A stretch of 64,000 nt of DNA from Stromatinia cepivora. Taxonomy: Eukaryota; Ascomycota; Leotiomycetes; Helotiales; Sclerotiniaceae. This document shows positions 10,441 to 22,440 of the stretch, piece after piece. The position numbers and the translations under genes were made by a program. Position 1 is the first letter of the stretch. Each line of letters begins with the position of its first letter. The stretch lies in the NCBI GenBank assembly GCA_014898415.1, contig RCTD01000008.1:1364001-1428000 (forward strand), given 5' to 3'. Below the pieces are notes generated by a model that saw only the letters and a list, made by a program, of their open reading frames with translations, was not told where the DNA came from and searched no databases.

Positions 10441-11019
10441 GTATGGTGATTACCATGAAGAACGCGATAAGGTTAATGAACGAATATCAAAAGCAGGACG
10501 ATACCATAGGAGGTGCCAAGTATAAACTCTTAGCGATGGGTTATTTAACAAGCGCCAGTAGACGATGGAAGAGCGATCGATGCCATAGCAACTGCGTCAA
10601 GGACTGCAACACGGGTTATGATTACCCATAACTCAGTGTGTTGCTTTAGTATCTTCAATGTTTTTGTTGAGGGAATTTTGCAGGAAGGCGATGGTTTTTA
10701 ATGACGAGTTGTTAGGAATCTGAGAGACATATCGGTATTTTTGATGGTTGTGTATCTCTTGATGTGTAATTACACAAATATTTGTGTATTGTATATCAAA
10801 TAGGTTCTAATAATTAAATTCCTAAGTGTCAAAATGTTAATGGAGGCAGGAAGGGTTTTCGGATATACATGAAGAGAGGATGACTTTGCTGTGAATCACT
10901 TTAGGATTTCATAAGAGGGGGATACTATTTGAATTAATGTCCTAAGCTGAAGGTTATAGACCTACTATCCATATCTATGTTATATTTCTTTAACATCTAG
11001 TATCTAAAGTATATTTACC
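10441..11019. other. 3' spacer of the helicase-nuclease gene, no gene seen
   Basis: Only a 62-codon frame (10443-10631, plus) is open, without domain features. An AT-rich tail near 10960-11010 directly follows the helicase stop codon and is the likely 3' UTR and polyadenylation region of that gene. Confidence 0.4.
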
Positions 11020-13653
11020 TTACATGACTCTAATCTCTTGCGTTACCTCAGATCTAACCACATCATCCACAACATCATCCATCTCTCCCTTCCGTTCCCC
11101 CCCTTCCTTTCTAAACCTAGACCCTTTAGGCTTCATAGCAAACCAAGCCGGCAACGCACACTTCCCAACCAAACCCTTAAAATCACTTCTACATTCCCTC
11201 AAAAACTCCTCATCCGAATACGTATTTAACAATCTCGTCTGTTCACCCCCCGATTTAGCATCTACCAGTAACTGCAGAATTTCCATAAGCGATTCCGACG
11301 TCTTGGGAAGTACTTGTACAGTTTGACCTGTGCGTGCTGATACGAGAAATCCGGAAGCTGATTCTCCGAGAAGTAACATATATAATGCGACTTGTAGGAG
11401 GTGCTCTGGTGAAAGAGAATCTGAATGTTTGATTTCCCATACGATGGCGTTGTCTTTTTTCGGACGACATATATCCATAGCTCCACTCAAGATGACACCC
11501 GCTTTCTTTTCCGGTCTTGTAGGCCCGCCCCCATGAGTAATTTTTGGAAATTTGCGATGTCTGAGAGATTCGAAAAAAATGCCTCGCCCAGACACTTTGG
11601 CGCCGCCTGGTAATGTATTGAGTACATAGCAAACATATTTACAATATGTCTCTGTCAGCCATGTATATCCCATCAGAGGAATACTCAATAACTTGGTAAT
11701 ATCTTTATCTTTTGCTGCCATCTCGAGGTTTGACAAAAACAATATGTCACCGGTCGTGAGAACTCCGATCTCATACCCGTCTTGTATAGACTGAATTCTC
11801 TCATAGAAAGCTTTGGGAAGCTGTCGTAATGGATTTCTTCGCTTCGTTGGTCTTTTGGGTGGTGTGAGGAGTCGTACGGGTCCTGAGAGTATGGCTAACC
11901 TCTTTCTTAGACGCCATTGGAAAATAGCGGGGATAGCCGTTCCAGTAATACCTGCTACAGCTTCGAGAAGGCCATAACTGTCGCGAATTTCGGACGGTGG
12001 CGGCGAGCTTCCATAGGCAGGTTCGGCAAGCATTTGGAACTCGAGACGACGAAGACAGTCTGTTATAAGGGTCTCTGAAAGGTTTCGGCAGAGCGCGGTG
12101 ACGCTGAAGAGGGGTATTGGCCGCTCAAGGGGAGGAGGTTCGATATCGAGCTCACGAGTCATGACTAAATCGCATGTTTGTCCCACGGTATCCAGGTCCA
12201 CGAAGGGCAGTGGAGAGTTTGTGTGCGCATGGATGAGAACAAGGTGTTCGAGGGCCCGCGTGGCTGCGACATATTGCGGATTCGTGACAGCAATGGGATT
12301 TTCCGAGACTTTATTATAAAAATTATGGTACCCTTGATCAAAACCAAAAACGATCGAGGCCTTACGTTCAATGCCCTTCGCCTGATGATAAGTGCAGATC
12401 AATACCTTACCATGAGCAACTTCGGGTGCGATCTCCGAGATGTCCGAGTCCGATCTAAACACTGGGATTCCACGGAGTGCAAGGTCATTAGCAAGATAGA
12501 TTGCAGGAGAAACTCCACGCACTGACGGGGAAAGGACTATTATATCGTTTGGTGATATGCCAGGAAGTTCCAGGAGTCGTTGTACCTCATACACCAAATC
12601 CTCATATGGATCACATATGACATAGCGCGGTTGAGGATATGGTTGACCTGACGCATCATTTGATTTCACAGCCCGCATAGGTTTCCCATGTGGATCATTC
12701 AGAAGTTGTTGGTTGATAAAGTCGACATTAGATTTGGTTATACGATTTGAGGCCGTCTGGTCCGCCAAGATCCAATCTTCGCGATTAATGTAGCCGAAAA
12801 CCTCAGGATGATCAGCCATAGACAAGAAGCGTGAGTCAGCATTGTTAAATCCGTAAACTTCTTGACGTCTGTCGCCCAAAACGATAACCCTCAGCTGTTC
12901 TTCTGTTTTGGGCTGGCGGTCAGGCCCAATAAATCCTTTGTCGCGAATGACCTTGTCCACAAACCGTTTCAATATTGGAGTCATGTCCTGTTGCTCATCC
13001 AAGATCAAGACGGAAAATTCAGGAAGTTCCATGCCACTGAGAACACTCATGTCATTCTCAACGACTCGCTTGAGACCTTGATCGGTGGCACATTCCGATG
13101 TGTAGTATCTCGCCCCAAGCGTGTGGTAATTCTGTACAGTCACGTTGGTCAGACCCAAATCTTCGACTCTTTGCTTTGTCTCCAACATCAAGCGCCGGTT
13201 GTACACCAATACTAAAAATTTGGTACCAGGTGCAGATTGTGCAAGATGCAGGATGGTGGTCGTTTTTCCCGATCCAGCACACGCATCAACAATCACATTC
13301 TTTTTGGTATATAACAGCGTATCAATAGCGACCTGCTGCTCAGGAGACGGTGGCAACAAAGTCTTGGGTGGACCAATACCCCTGACCGCATCTATCGTTT
13401 CATCTGGAAGACTTTCCGTTGCTACAGCCGCAACATGCGCCAGTCTTCTGGGGAAAAGACCTATAGCAGTACGTAGATGAGTCTGCTGATCAAAAGGTGT
13501 CCATGATGACGTGTTTGGCGAATATGGATATGGCAAGCGATGACCAAGGCGACTGACAGTAGTTGAAGATGCCCTTGGCGTCGCATGTGGCCATAGACAG
13601 CAACGTCGAATCATGGTAGGATTGTAAGTGGTAAACACCAAGTGACTGGGCAC
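11020..13653 (-). CDS. UvrD-like SF1 helicase fused to RecB/MGME1-like PD-(D/E)XK nuclease domain, probable mitochondrial protein
   Basis: A single uninterrupted frame of 877 codons. Helicase motifs, numbered from the first ATG, are: I ACAGSGKTT (124-132), II DEQQD (219-223), III GDRRQEVYGFNNA (260-272), V TYHQAKGIE (421-429), VI YVAATRA (461-467). This is a UvrD/Rep-type DNA-dependent ATPase. The C-terminal third carries a RecB-nuclease signature: GAMD (D727), then EIK (E740, K742), then Q754xxxY758. All metal-binding and catalytic positions look intact, so both unwinding and cutting of DNA are plausible. The second ATG (residue 14, position 13614) opens an Arg-rich, acid-free leader (MIRRCC...) typical of mitochondrial import, and may be the true start. 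A basic, polar tail follows the nuclease. The frame is long and intronless in an intron-rich neighbourhood. Function is inferred from motifs; no orthologue name is claimed. Confidence 0.9.
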   Translation of the reverse strand: MPSHLVFTTYNPTMIRRCCLWPHATPRASSTTVSRLGHRLPYPYSPNTSSWTPFDQQTHLRTAIGLFPRRLAHVAAVATESLPDETIDAVRGIGPPKTLLPPSPEQQVAIDTLLYTKKNVIVDACAGSGKTTTILHLAQSAPGTKFLVLVYNRRLMLETKQRVEDLGLTNVTVQNYHTLGARYYTSECATDQGLKRVVENDMSVLSGMELPEFSVLILDEQQDMTPILKRFVDKVIRDKGFIGPDRQPKTEEQLRVIVLGDRRQEVYGFNNADSRFLSMADHPEVFGYINREDWILADQTASNRITKSNVDFINQQLLNDPHGKPMRAVKSNDASGQPYPQPRYVICDPYEDLVYEVQRLLELPGISPNDIIVLSPSVRGVSPAIYLANDLALRGIPVFRSDSDISEIAPEVAHGKVLICTYHQAKGIERKASIVFGFDQGYHNFYNKVSENPIAVTNPQYVAATRALEHLVLIHAHTNSPLPFVDLDTVGQTCDLVMTRELDIEPPPLERPIPLFSVTALCRNLSETLITDCLRRLEFQMLAEPAYGSSPPPSEIRDSYGLLEAVAGITGTAIPAIFQWRLRKRLAILSGPVRLLTPPKRPTKRRNPLRQLPKAFYERIQSIQDGYEIGVLTTGDILFLSNLEMAAKDKDITKLLSIPLMGYTWLTETYCKYVCYVLNTLPGGAKVSGRGIFFESLRHRKFPKITHGGGPTRPEKKAGVILSGAMDICRPKKDNAIVWEIKHSDSLSPEHLLQVALYMLLLGESASGFLVSARTGQTVQVLPKTSESLMEILQLLVDAKSGGEQTRLLNTYSDEEFLRECRSDFKGLVGKCALPAWFAMKPKGSRFRKEGGERKGEMDDVVDDVVRSEVTQEIRVM

Positions 13654-13764
13654 GTGCAGAAGGGCTCAATCCGTAAGTTTAGGTGTGATTTAGGGCGCGA
13701 ATGAGAGAGTTTGATGTCCTCTCAGCACTCGGATTCAGTGGCAAATATCAGCGCAGGCAACATA

Positions 13765-13784
13765 CTGTTCTTGATCAAGAACAG
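13765..13784. promoter_or_regulatory. 20-bp perfect palindrome upstream of the helicase-nuclease
   Basis: The block ctgttcttgatcaagaacag equals its own reverse complement. It lies 112 bp upstream of the first ATG of the helicase-nuclease gene (151 bp from the second), where a dimeric regulator site could sit. Nothing else supports a regulatory role. Confidence 0.35.
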
Positions 13785-16439
13785 CGGGAAGGGCCAATAA
13801 ATATAATAATACGAGAATACTCTAGCAGTATATTGCATATATTCATGTCAATCGGGATAAAGTACAAGACCGAAATGTTGAAATATAAATTATGATGTGG
13901 AGAGAGCTATTAACATTATCGATTTACCAGATACCAGATCTAGATAGCTGACTAAGCGAATTCTGGGGAAATACTGTGGATCAAGTTGGTTTCCGAGGCA
14001 TCATTTCTCCATGGAGTAAATAGTGTCATGACAAAGATTTCGAACTTCATATTTGAAGGAAACGAGATATTCATCCAGTACCTGGAGTACTGATTCTAAG
14101 GAACGGGGGCTAAATATATTCTCTTATGGAATAGGATGACAAACAAGGTGTCGCACCAACACAAATTTTTAAATGCACGATGCAGAGATTGTAGGGCGTT
14201 TCCAGTCATTTTTTATTGTCCGTATTACCTAAGTTGACTTGATATTTCATTCTTAAACTAATCATCTCACACCTAGCATCCTGAATTCAAATCCAAGATA
14301 ATCCAGCGTTAAACTCCGAGCACACAGGTAGAATTCCCGATATCTACCCCGACTTAACTCCTCCGCACTCATCCTCCATTTACCATCAAGAGTCCCGCCT
14401 ACTTGAACTGACGACTATCCTATCACAAATTGCCAGAGATTAACCATAACTACCATACCATAAGCCATTGCCAGAGTAAAAATGGTCCGCATCCAAGGTA
14501 CGTACCCACGTTTACTGCACATGGAGTATCGTGCGATATTTAAGGGGTTAGCTATCAACTTTCTGCGGTCTCATTTTGAGATTAGACGTGAACTCCCCTA
14601 TGGTTTCACAAATTGTTGAAGAAAAGATGCAGGAGCTTTTGCAAATATTCTTATGTGATGGCTGCGTGTTGCGTTTTGTATGTATGTGCATGGTGAAACC
14701 ACCCATACCTCGGACAGTATCGGAAACGGTTCGGAAGCAAATACGCAAGGGCCGTTCATTGATCTACCTACTACCAAGCCAGAAAATGCGACCAGTCATC
14801 GTAACAATCTCAATGATTCAAGAACGCTATCCGAAGCGCGTCGTAATAAGTCTGAATGTAAAGCAATTAGGTGTGCCACATTGTGAATATTGTCAGATAT
14901 ATCTAGGTACCTGATTTAAAATCGCCGACGCCGACCCATTCATTTCCACTTTCTGCAGCACATGTTAAATGGATGTTTGGGCCTTACGAAGGCCTGGAAG
15001 GATCCAACTTGGTATATCTGACTGGGAATTGAGGGTGTCTCACATCCCCGCCACAACTTTAATCTTGGTCGTGGGGTAGGACGTTTGAGGATTCTTCGTT
15101 GAACAAACCGATTTTTGACGAGATTAAATAGAGATAACACAAAAATATAAGAAATGGAAATGCGGTGGAAGACTAAGGCATACGAGCTTATTTGTGTTCC
15201 TAATCGCAACATCCTGAGACTTCTAGGATGCCCAAGTAATAGAAACAGGAAAGAATCGCAACAAAATAAGCCTACCGGTGGCTAGTAAGATGACGATATA
15301 CGCGATAGCTGACTGAGACACATGATACTTCCCTGAGTACATCTTCAGATGAAGAAACGACAATACTTCCCGTAGGGGTTGAAACGTCTTAACCTGTATT
15401 AAAGGAGGTATGTACCTTTTTCTTTTTAAATTTAAGGATGCATGGCAACCAGGATACTTGATCCTACACCCCACCCATTCCGCTCAAAACCCACGCTCCC
15501 AGAATTTTAGGAGAATGTGATTTTTTCGAAGAGATACCGATACATCCTCGTTCTTTCCAATGTTTGTGGTTTGTTTCGAGAAATGGTGGTTGTGTGAAGT
15601 ATAGTCTCCTTGTTACGAACTTACAGCGAACTTCATGATACATCAGCCATGATCCTCAATCCTGCAGTCGTCCCGCATCATATTTGTGTTCGTGCAATAA
15701 CGAGGGAGTGTGTTTCTTCGAAGGGGTATCATGCTGATGCCTGGCTCTGTCTGCGAATTGTTTCGAGCGACAATAGGAGATTCTTTATCACGTCATGGAT
15801 CGCATTCTCTAGAGGGAATATCTCTTGGCTGAAGTGACATGCCATCACTGAGTTTCTTTTTCCGGACGGTTTTTTCTGCGGATCGTGAATGTATAGAATC
15901 AGGTGCCCATGTGTGCCATTGATGTAAATGCGCTTCGCGCTGACCTATCTTAGAACCAAAAGTTAGCTTAGCCCGGCGATAAGTGACAACCTGTAGGACT
16001 TTGGCATACCAAGTGTCCCAAACTCTGCGGGCGCTTGATCGATGTATTGAGCCGCTGTCAGTATCCCGTTTGAACTATCACTCGAGATAGTCGTCCCCGG
16101 ATGGTTTGGACTCTGAGTCTACCGTCGTTGGAGAATTGGGGGAAACTTGATTTGGGCCTTCCGAAGATCACTAGACCCTAATTGTCAATTGTTTTCATGA
16201 TGCACTTACGTCGATGTTATCTTGGATTTCACGCTGCTAATGACAAAATTAATTTGGGTCAGCAAGTTGCATTTTGATGTTGAGAATTGATTGGTGGTGT
16301 CAGCAGGCTGCATATCGCACCCGCTAGTGTGTATCGATCAACCAATTATATCTCTCTCCCTATCATCAAAGCCTCCTTAGTATAGCCTCATCAGCATCAG
16401 CCCGCCTTACATCTATCATCCGTAGAAAGTAACTCGAAT
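13785..16439. other. 2.6-kb spacer, no firm gene
   Basis: One weak candidate exists on the plus strand. ATG at 14482 in good context gives MVRIQ, followed by a consensus donor (gtacgt, 14496). An acceptor in ggggttag near 14553 would continue in frame for about 22 more codons and then stop. The open frames at 14576-14914 and 14680-14886 could belong to the same transcript but do not join cleanly. Minus-strand frames at 14940-15212 and 15223-15474 show no domain. I cannot support any of these as genes. Confidence 0.3.
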
Positions 16440-16560
16440 ATATATACACCATCCACCCACTCCTCACAATTCACCCAATGTTCTCTCCCTCGTCTCCATT
16501 CTCCAATCTTCTAATTCTCCATCCACCCTAACTCTCTCCCTCTAAAATACCAAAAATCCA
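16440..16560 (+). promoter_or_regulatory. Pyrimidine-rich promoter/5' UTR tract
   Basis: About 120 nt directly before the start codon at 16566 is almost all C and T with scattered A, including ctctctccctc just ahead of the ATG. Such CT-rich tracts lie close to transcription starts of many filamentous-fungal genes. The ATG context is caaaacaATGc. This supports the chosen start. Confidence 0.55.
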
Positions 16561-16565
16561 AAACA

Positions 16566-17392
16566 ATGCATCTCATCCTAACCGGCGCAACCGGGCTCGT
16601 CGGCTGCGGTATCCTCCAAACAATGCTCACTCACCCCTCCATAACCAAACTATCCATTCTATCACGAAACCCCGTTCCCCTCGCCGAAACACATACCAAT
16701 CATGAGAAAGCCATTGTTATCATCCATTCTGATTTTAAAAATTATCCGGAGAGTGTGTTGAAACAGTTGAGGGGTGCGGATGGTTGTGTGTGGGCTTTGG
16801 GTACCAGTAGTTCGGGGGTTGATAGGGAGTGAGTTATTCTTATGTCCTAGGGGAGGGGGAATGAAAGGATATATGCTAACGATTAAATCATAGAAAATAC
16901 ACCGAAATAACACAAACCTACACTCTCTCCGCCGCCCGAGCCTTCTCACCACTCAATTCTCCCAAACCATTTAAATTCCTCTACATATCCGGCGAAGGCG
17001 CAACCATATCTCCGGGTATGCTAACCCCCATGTTTGGAGTCGTGAAAGGAAAAACCGAGGCCGATCTCCTAGCTCTCCCTACAAAAGAAAAAGATTGCGA
17101 GAATCTCAAAGTGTATAATTTGAGACCGGGTGCTGTGGATGCTTCTGCACATGAAGAAATTAGAGAATTTATACCGCAGAGAAAGGGAATGTTGAGATGG
17201 ATCGAATTGGGTTTGTTTCCTGTGGTGAGAATGTGCAGTCCAAATATGTATACGCCGACGAGGGAGTTGGGGAAGGTGGTTACGGAGTTGATGTTGGGTC
17301 ATGGGGAGAAGCTGGAGGGGAGTGGGGTTGTAGAGGGGAGTGGTGGGAGGACTTTGAGTAATATTGGGTTGAGGAGGTTGGGTGGATGGTAA
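16566..17392 (+). CDS. NAD(P)-binding Rossmann-fold (epimerase/NmrA-like) protein
   Basis: Two exons, 16566-16828 and 16894-17392, joined over a 65-nt intron (gtgagt donor, ctaac branch, tag acceptor), give 253 residues. The N-terminus is a beta strand followed by the dinucleotide-binding loop TGATGLVG (G7, G10, G13), diagnostic of extended-SDR and atypical-SDR proteins. A VWALGTSSSG segment and a second-exon strand FLYISGEGA follow, where SDR proteins have the catalytic Ser region; then comes VVKGKTEADL, resembling the YxxxK region but without the Tyr. The C-terminus has LRPGAVD, common in NAD(P)-binding epimerase-like proteins. The protein is at the short end for extended SDRs. Substrate is unknown; a soluble oxidoreductase or NADP(H)-sensing role is likely. 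Confidence 0.88.
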
Positions 17393-17974
17393 GGAGGGAT
17401 TTTCACGATTGATATTCATAGTTTATGCTTGGTATTAGAGAAATTTTAATGTGATATGGAATAGAAATTCATTTATTCTTGTATCGTCTCATTCTGAAAC
17501 CCATATCTATCTACCTACTATCCAATCCTTTTGATAGCTAATCACTGCAATTCCTACATACCCCTTTCCATTTCCTTCCGTCCAAAGTCCTCCCGTAAAG
17601 CACAAGTATCATTTACATCCTATCTTTCCATCCATGATCCATCCATCCATCCATCCCACAAGACGAAAGAAACTCAAAAAACAGACAGTATAGCATGGTA
17701 TGCATCACCTCCCTCCCACAAATCTCCAAACCAACCCCCCATTTTAATATTAAAATAAAACTGGTATCATAGAATAGAGTATATAATAAAAGGAAACGTA
17801 TAGCAAGATAACATGGGGAAATAAAAGAAAAAGAGACAAATAGTCGTAGCAAGTGATTTGGAATCGTGAAAGTCGTTACACATTTCTACACGGAGAGGAA
17901 AACGCCAATATAACAATAGAAGACACAACGCCAACAGAAACAGAAAGAGAAATGAGTCGAAATTAGGCGGAGTT
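17393..17974. other. Spacer between converging genes
   Basis: This is the shared 3' region of the epimerase-like gene (plus) and the Uds1 gene (minus). It contains tccatccatccatcc repeats near 17637-17656, AT-rich tracts and no supportable gene. Frames on both strands here are low-complexity. Confidence 0.5.
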
Positions 17975-20203
17975 CTAAACTTCAACACCTTGTTTACCAG
18001 ATGGCATAGTGAAAGCCATGGGACGAAGTAACATAGGAGCTGAAGGCAAAAAACGTGAATCAGGCTGCGATTCTTTGGGAGTTTTTTTCTTGCGTTGAGA
18101 TTGTGCTTCAGATGCTATTGAGATCTTTTCCTTTGGAACAGACTGAGCATCATCATCAGAGGAAGGATCACTCATCCTATTAATCTCATCTTCCACATCA
18201 GCCAATAATGCGAAAACGTCCGAATCAGCATAGATACGAATAGATTCTACGGCCTTCCGTCTGTATTCTTTTTTCTGTTTGATTTCTGCCTCGGAAAGTC
18301 GGCGTTCAACTTCAACTTCAACCTCAACATCGACCTCGGGATGCGTTTCTAGAACAGGAATAATTCCCTTGATGGGGCTTCTAGGCGGACTTCTAGGTGG
18401 TGTGATAGTATTCATACTCATAGAATCTCTATCAACTGTATTGGAATCGGTGACAGGCATGAAGACAGCGGCTGCAACATGTTCCAATAACTTTTGTCGC
18501 ACGCGAGTACGTCTATTTTCCGCCTGATCGAGTTTCGAAACCCAGTCATCGATAGAGGAATCGAGTTCCGCAAGCGCTTCTTCTTGCTTGAGAATGGAAT
18601 CGTGAGAAAATTTGGCAGTGCGAGGTGAGCGAAGATATGTACAGATGCGATCATGTAGATTGCGGCGACCGGCACGCAATGAACGGTGGGTTTTGCGGAG
18701 GTAAAGACAGCGTTCGTCTAGGGCGCGGAGTTCCTTTGCGTATGTTAGTGGGTAATATTCAATGGAAGGGAGGAATAACATACTCTTGAAAGATCATCCA
18801 CGTCTTTTGAATTGAGAACTTCAAATCGACACGCTTGTCCAATAGCCTGACATCTAAGCGTCTCCATTTCCGTTTGAGTTAATTTGGAGCTCGCTTGAGC
18901 AGCTTTCACTCCCTGAGGTAAATGTTCGAAGGCTAATTGTTCCTCCAAAGTGGGAGTTCGTTTGGAAGATGCGGCCTTGATAGGCGATCCATCAGAACGT
19001 TTCTTTGGTCTTCCTCGATCCGTTACTGAAGGGCCGGATTCGGACCCCCCGCGTCGATGAGATACACTGTTGGAGAAAGATCCGGATCGTTGCTGTTGCG
19101 TGGAAATTGTTTCGGATTGGTTGCGGGCATGACCTGGGGAGTATCGCCGTGGAGTTGGGAGAGGAAGAGAGGTTATGCTGGGATTTACACTCTGTTGCAT
19201 GATGATTGAGGCATGTTTGACGGGTTTGGGCGACGATCGTCCGGAGAAAAAATTCATCCATGGCTTTGGGGATGAACGTCCTGGAGGAGAACTTGGTGTG
19301 GTTGCTGCAGTAGAAAGACTCATTGAGGATGAAGGGGTAAAAGGAGAACATTTATGATGTGGGGATTGCTCCATCATTCTAGCTGACTTTGGTGGAACTT
19401 GTGGTGGTGTTGGTGATCTAAGTGTACTTGGTGAAGACTTAGTACGCACTCTTTGTGGCATTGGCGCATTTCTAGATGGGATAACAAGAGGGGCCAAAGA
19501 TTTTGGCGAAAGAGGTTGATTGGGTGAACGTGAGCGCCTGTTAGAATTTGATCGTTGCCTCTTTAAATCGTTGGGTTCATTAACTCCGTTCTCGATCTCT
19601 GCACCCTCATCTAAAGTTGGCCCCTCAATACATGAAGCTAAGGATTCACCATATGTATGTTGCCTCCATTTACCACCTGGTGCACTAAAGGATCTTTCGT
19701 GTAGAGGAGGTCGTCCTGGAATAGTAGCTATTGAATGTTAGTCCTATGCATACTCTCAAATGATCGAAGTACTCACGAGAATCCATCGCAACTTCATGTA
19801 CAGTAGTCATTGGTCCCAATTCAGTGATACTTGGTTTCTTTCGTTTACTCAGATCTTTTGGCTTTGAAATGTTGTGCTTTTCTCCCGATGCCAATGTCAA
19901 AGCGGATTCTGGATTTGGACTTTGTCGACCTGAGCTAATCGATAACTTCTCTTTGAATGGAAATATACTGTATTTTCGTGGTGCGTCGCTAGGTTGATGC
20001 ATTCGCCAAATATGTTTTTCTTTCTCCTCCGTAACTGAAGATTCCGAACGCTGAATATAATGTGAGCAAGAACCAGCCTGATCATGAAGAGAATGACATA
20101 CAAGATCCTGAGGTGAGGGGGATACACTCAATTCACGAGCTATTAAGTTATTTAAGCCAACAATGCTCGCAGCATTGGCCATGCTGTCGGCGATATGGAC
20201 CAT
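17975..20203 (-). CDS. Uds1-domain (up-regulated during septation) protein
   Basis: Three exons on the minus strand, 20203-19777, 19727-18784 and 18733-17975, join in frame to give 709 residues. The introns are 49 nt (gtgagt...aatag) and 50 nt (gtatgt...aaag), each with a ctaac branch site. The N-terminal half is a disordered Ser/Pro-rich region with many SP motifs (SPSPQD, GRSSPKP). It includes an SFSAPGGKW segment that spans the first intron-exon region correctly. Residues about 400-545 match the Uds1 family: LEEQLAFEHLP, then RELRALDERCLYL, then a helical segment with ALAELDSSIDDW and ending LLEHVAAAV. The tail has acidic patches (SSDDDA). Family members are linked to septation in fission yeast; here a coiled-coil scaffold or regulatory role is inferred. 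The SP sites suggest phosphorylation. Confidence 0.88.
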
Positions 20204-22440
20204 ATTATGAATTGATTCGTTTCGAAGCTCCCGGCTCGAATTTACGTTTCAATGAAGTAGGAAAGATAATTCGATACTCAATCGTTTGGGAAGGAATGTA
20301 ACATATATACTAGTATATTGGAGCTAGAAATATACAAAGGGACTCGATCCACCTGGTGAGGTGTAGAGGCGGAAAAGACAGGATTAAGATATACTCAAGG
20401 AGTGCCAGACAACTTGGACTGGCCCAGCGAGGATTCTAGTGGAGATATGTAATATTCTCAACATAACCATCTCCCAGTCTATAAAGTAATGTGCAGCAGG
20501 GTCCATTAGTGCCCTTTTTTTTCTTTTCTCCTACTTAAGAGTGAACACCGATGGTTTTAGCGTCTGAGACAGGTACAGTGAAAATGACAAGAAGGGGATA
20601 GTAAGCACTTAACCATGTGTCAAGGAATGTAGGATGCTGGTAGAGTAGTGTGTGTAAACCTCGGGGTTACCTATTTGCCTCATTCACTTGCTGATACGAT
20701 GCCGTACCAATGCACTGTGCAGAGGGCAAAATTTTGAATTTCTAGGTGAATGAGTTGCAAGTGTTGTGTTTGAAGGTGTTAGTGAGAAAACAAGGATGGT
20801 TGATGAAATGAAACCGCTTGGAGCTTCTGACAGGATAGAAGAAATTCGCTTACCAACCTTACCACCTTACCACCTACGGAATCAATCAAGGGGTCCGTGC
20901 TGCCCGTGCGCATTCATGGCAAAACTAGGAATAGGGATCTAGGAAAGAAAGTTGACTGCATGAGAATGTGGATTGTGGGATTTACATACAAGGGCCGGTG
21001 CGTAAGAAGAATTAATAGATTCTTACTAGTCAGGTAGGGAAGGGGAGAGGGGACTATGGACATTGACTGACTAGCTTCGTGATGATGATCATTAGAGTCG
21101 TGATGTACGGAATGTGTACCTGCTTACTCGAGGAGGTGGCTGATTCAGGATCAGGAATTCGAGATTCATGACGTTTCTACGACGATGACTTTATGTCAGT
21201 TTGAAGCTAATGGAAGGTTGTACCAGTATAGTTATCCATTGTCTCGGCGAAATTCCCATACAATTTCATCCTACTATAGCTTCCGTTACCAAGACAGCTA
21301 GCCTTGATGATCAGCATGGGGAAAATGAAAAGAAAGCTTCGTATCAGTTGGCAATGGTCTTCTACAGATGTCGATTCGCGACTAGTGGATCATTCTTGCG
21401 TTTTAGGGGTCATTGTGGAGAATCCGGATGAGATTAAAGCCTGAAAGTTTGTTTTAACGCCCTAATAACAGGTATGAGCCCCTAAAGGAATACTGTATGC
21501 ATAGGTTCCACAATAGATGCTGAAAACGAACTGACGAGAACTCTAAATCAAAATACTATAATTCTGTTGTGGGAAAGATCCCCTGTTGTTGAAGCTATTA
21601 TCTTATCATCATATATACTAAGTGTTTCGTTGCTTTACTCTTCTTGCTGAGAAACATCAACTATACCACGACTACGAACAATATATAGGCTGATTACAAG
21701 TTCTGTATATTTGAGTACATGAGACTACTTTTCTTTCTAGAAGAAAATACTTCCGCCATCTAATCATAGTACTAATTGACTAAGGGAAGCTAATTAATTA
21801 TATCCTTATGACTCGCATATCACATTTTCATTGATCACAAGTGAGAGCTATTCCAATGCTTCACAGACTACAAAGATATACCGGAGATTTGGATGAACGT
21901 TTCTAATTTCCATTAATTCAATGATCTCAATGAAAGGTGCAAAATTACCGCAAAGCCTACACATGTTCAATCCCTCGATGAGTTTTAGATAACCGGCGAG
22001 GAGTTCAGCTCTTTTCCGAGGTTCTTTTCAAACTAGTCTGTGCGGTCTCTAAGCTCTAGACTAATGTGGAGAAGAACTCTCAAACCCCCTTGATACGAAA
22101 ATCTACACAGTACAAAGTAAATGTTTTCGGCACAAGTCCGGTTTATCAGCCAGTCACAATGGACTCGGAATTGTTGAATCTCTTCCATATCATTTCCATA
22201 TCTATCCCGAGCTCCTTGATATTCTTGCAAATGGAAGGTCATGTCCTTGTTGTTCATCCGGACATTCTACCTTGTTAGGACGATTCTCCTTGAAAACTAC
22301 TCCCCCAAATATCACTCTGGATATCACTCTGGATAGAGATATTCTAACTTTGGATCTCTCTGCCATGAGTACATAACAAGCAGTCAGGATTGCCAAAGCG
22401 TGCAAATGTGGAGAATTTAGATGATCTCAATGCTGAACAC
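20204..22440. other. 2.2-kb spacer upstream of the Uds1 gene
   Basis: No open frame over 80 codons lies here, and none has domain features. The part nearest 20203 should hold the Uds1 promoter. A taccaacctt/accaccttacc simple repeat lies near 20850-20878, and an imperfect duplication of atatcactctgg near 22308-22331. No RNA gene was recognised. Confidence 0.45.

Noticed and set aside
14482..14914. Possible small spliced gene beginning MVRIQ
   Set aside because: Good donor and start context, but the product would be about 27 residues and the downstream frames do not join cleanly.
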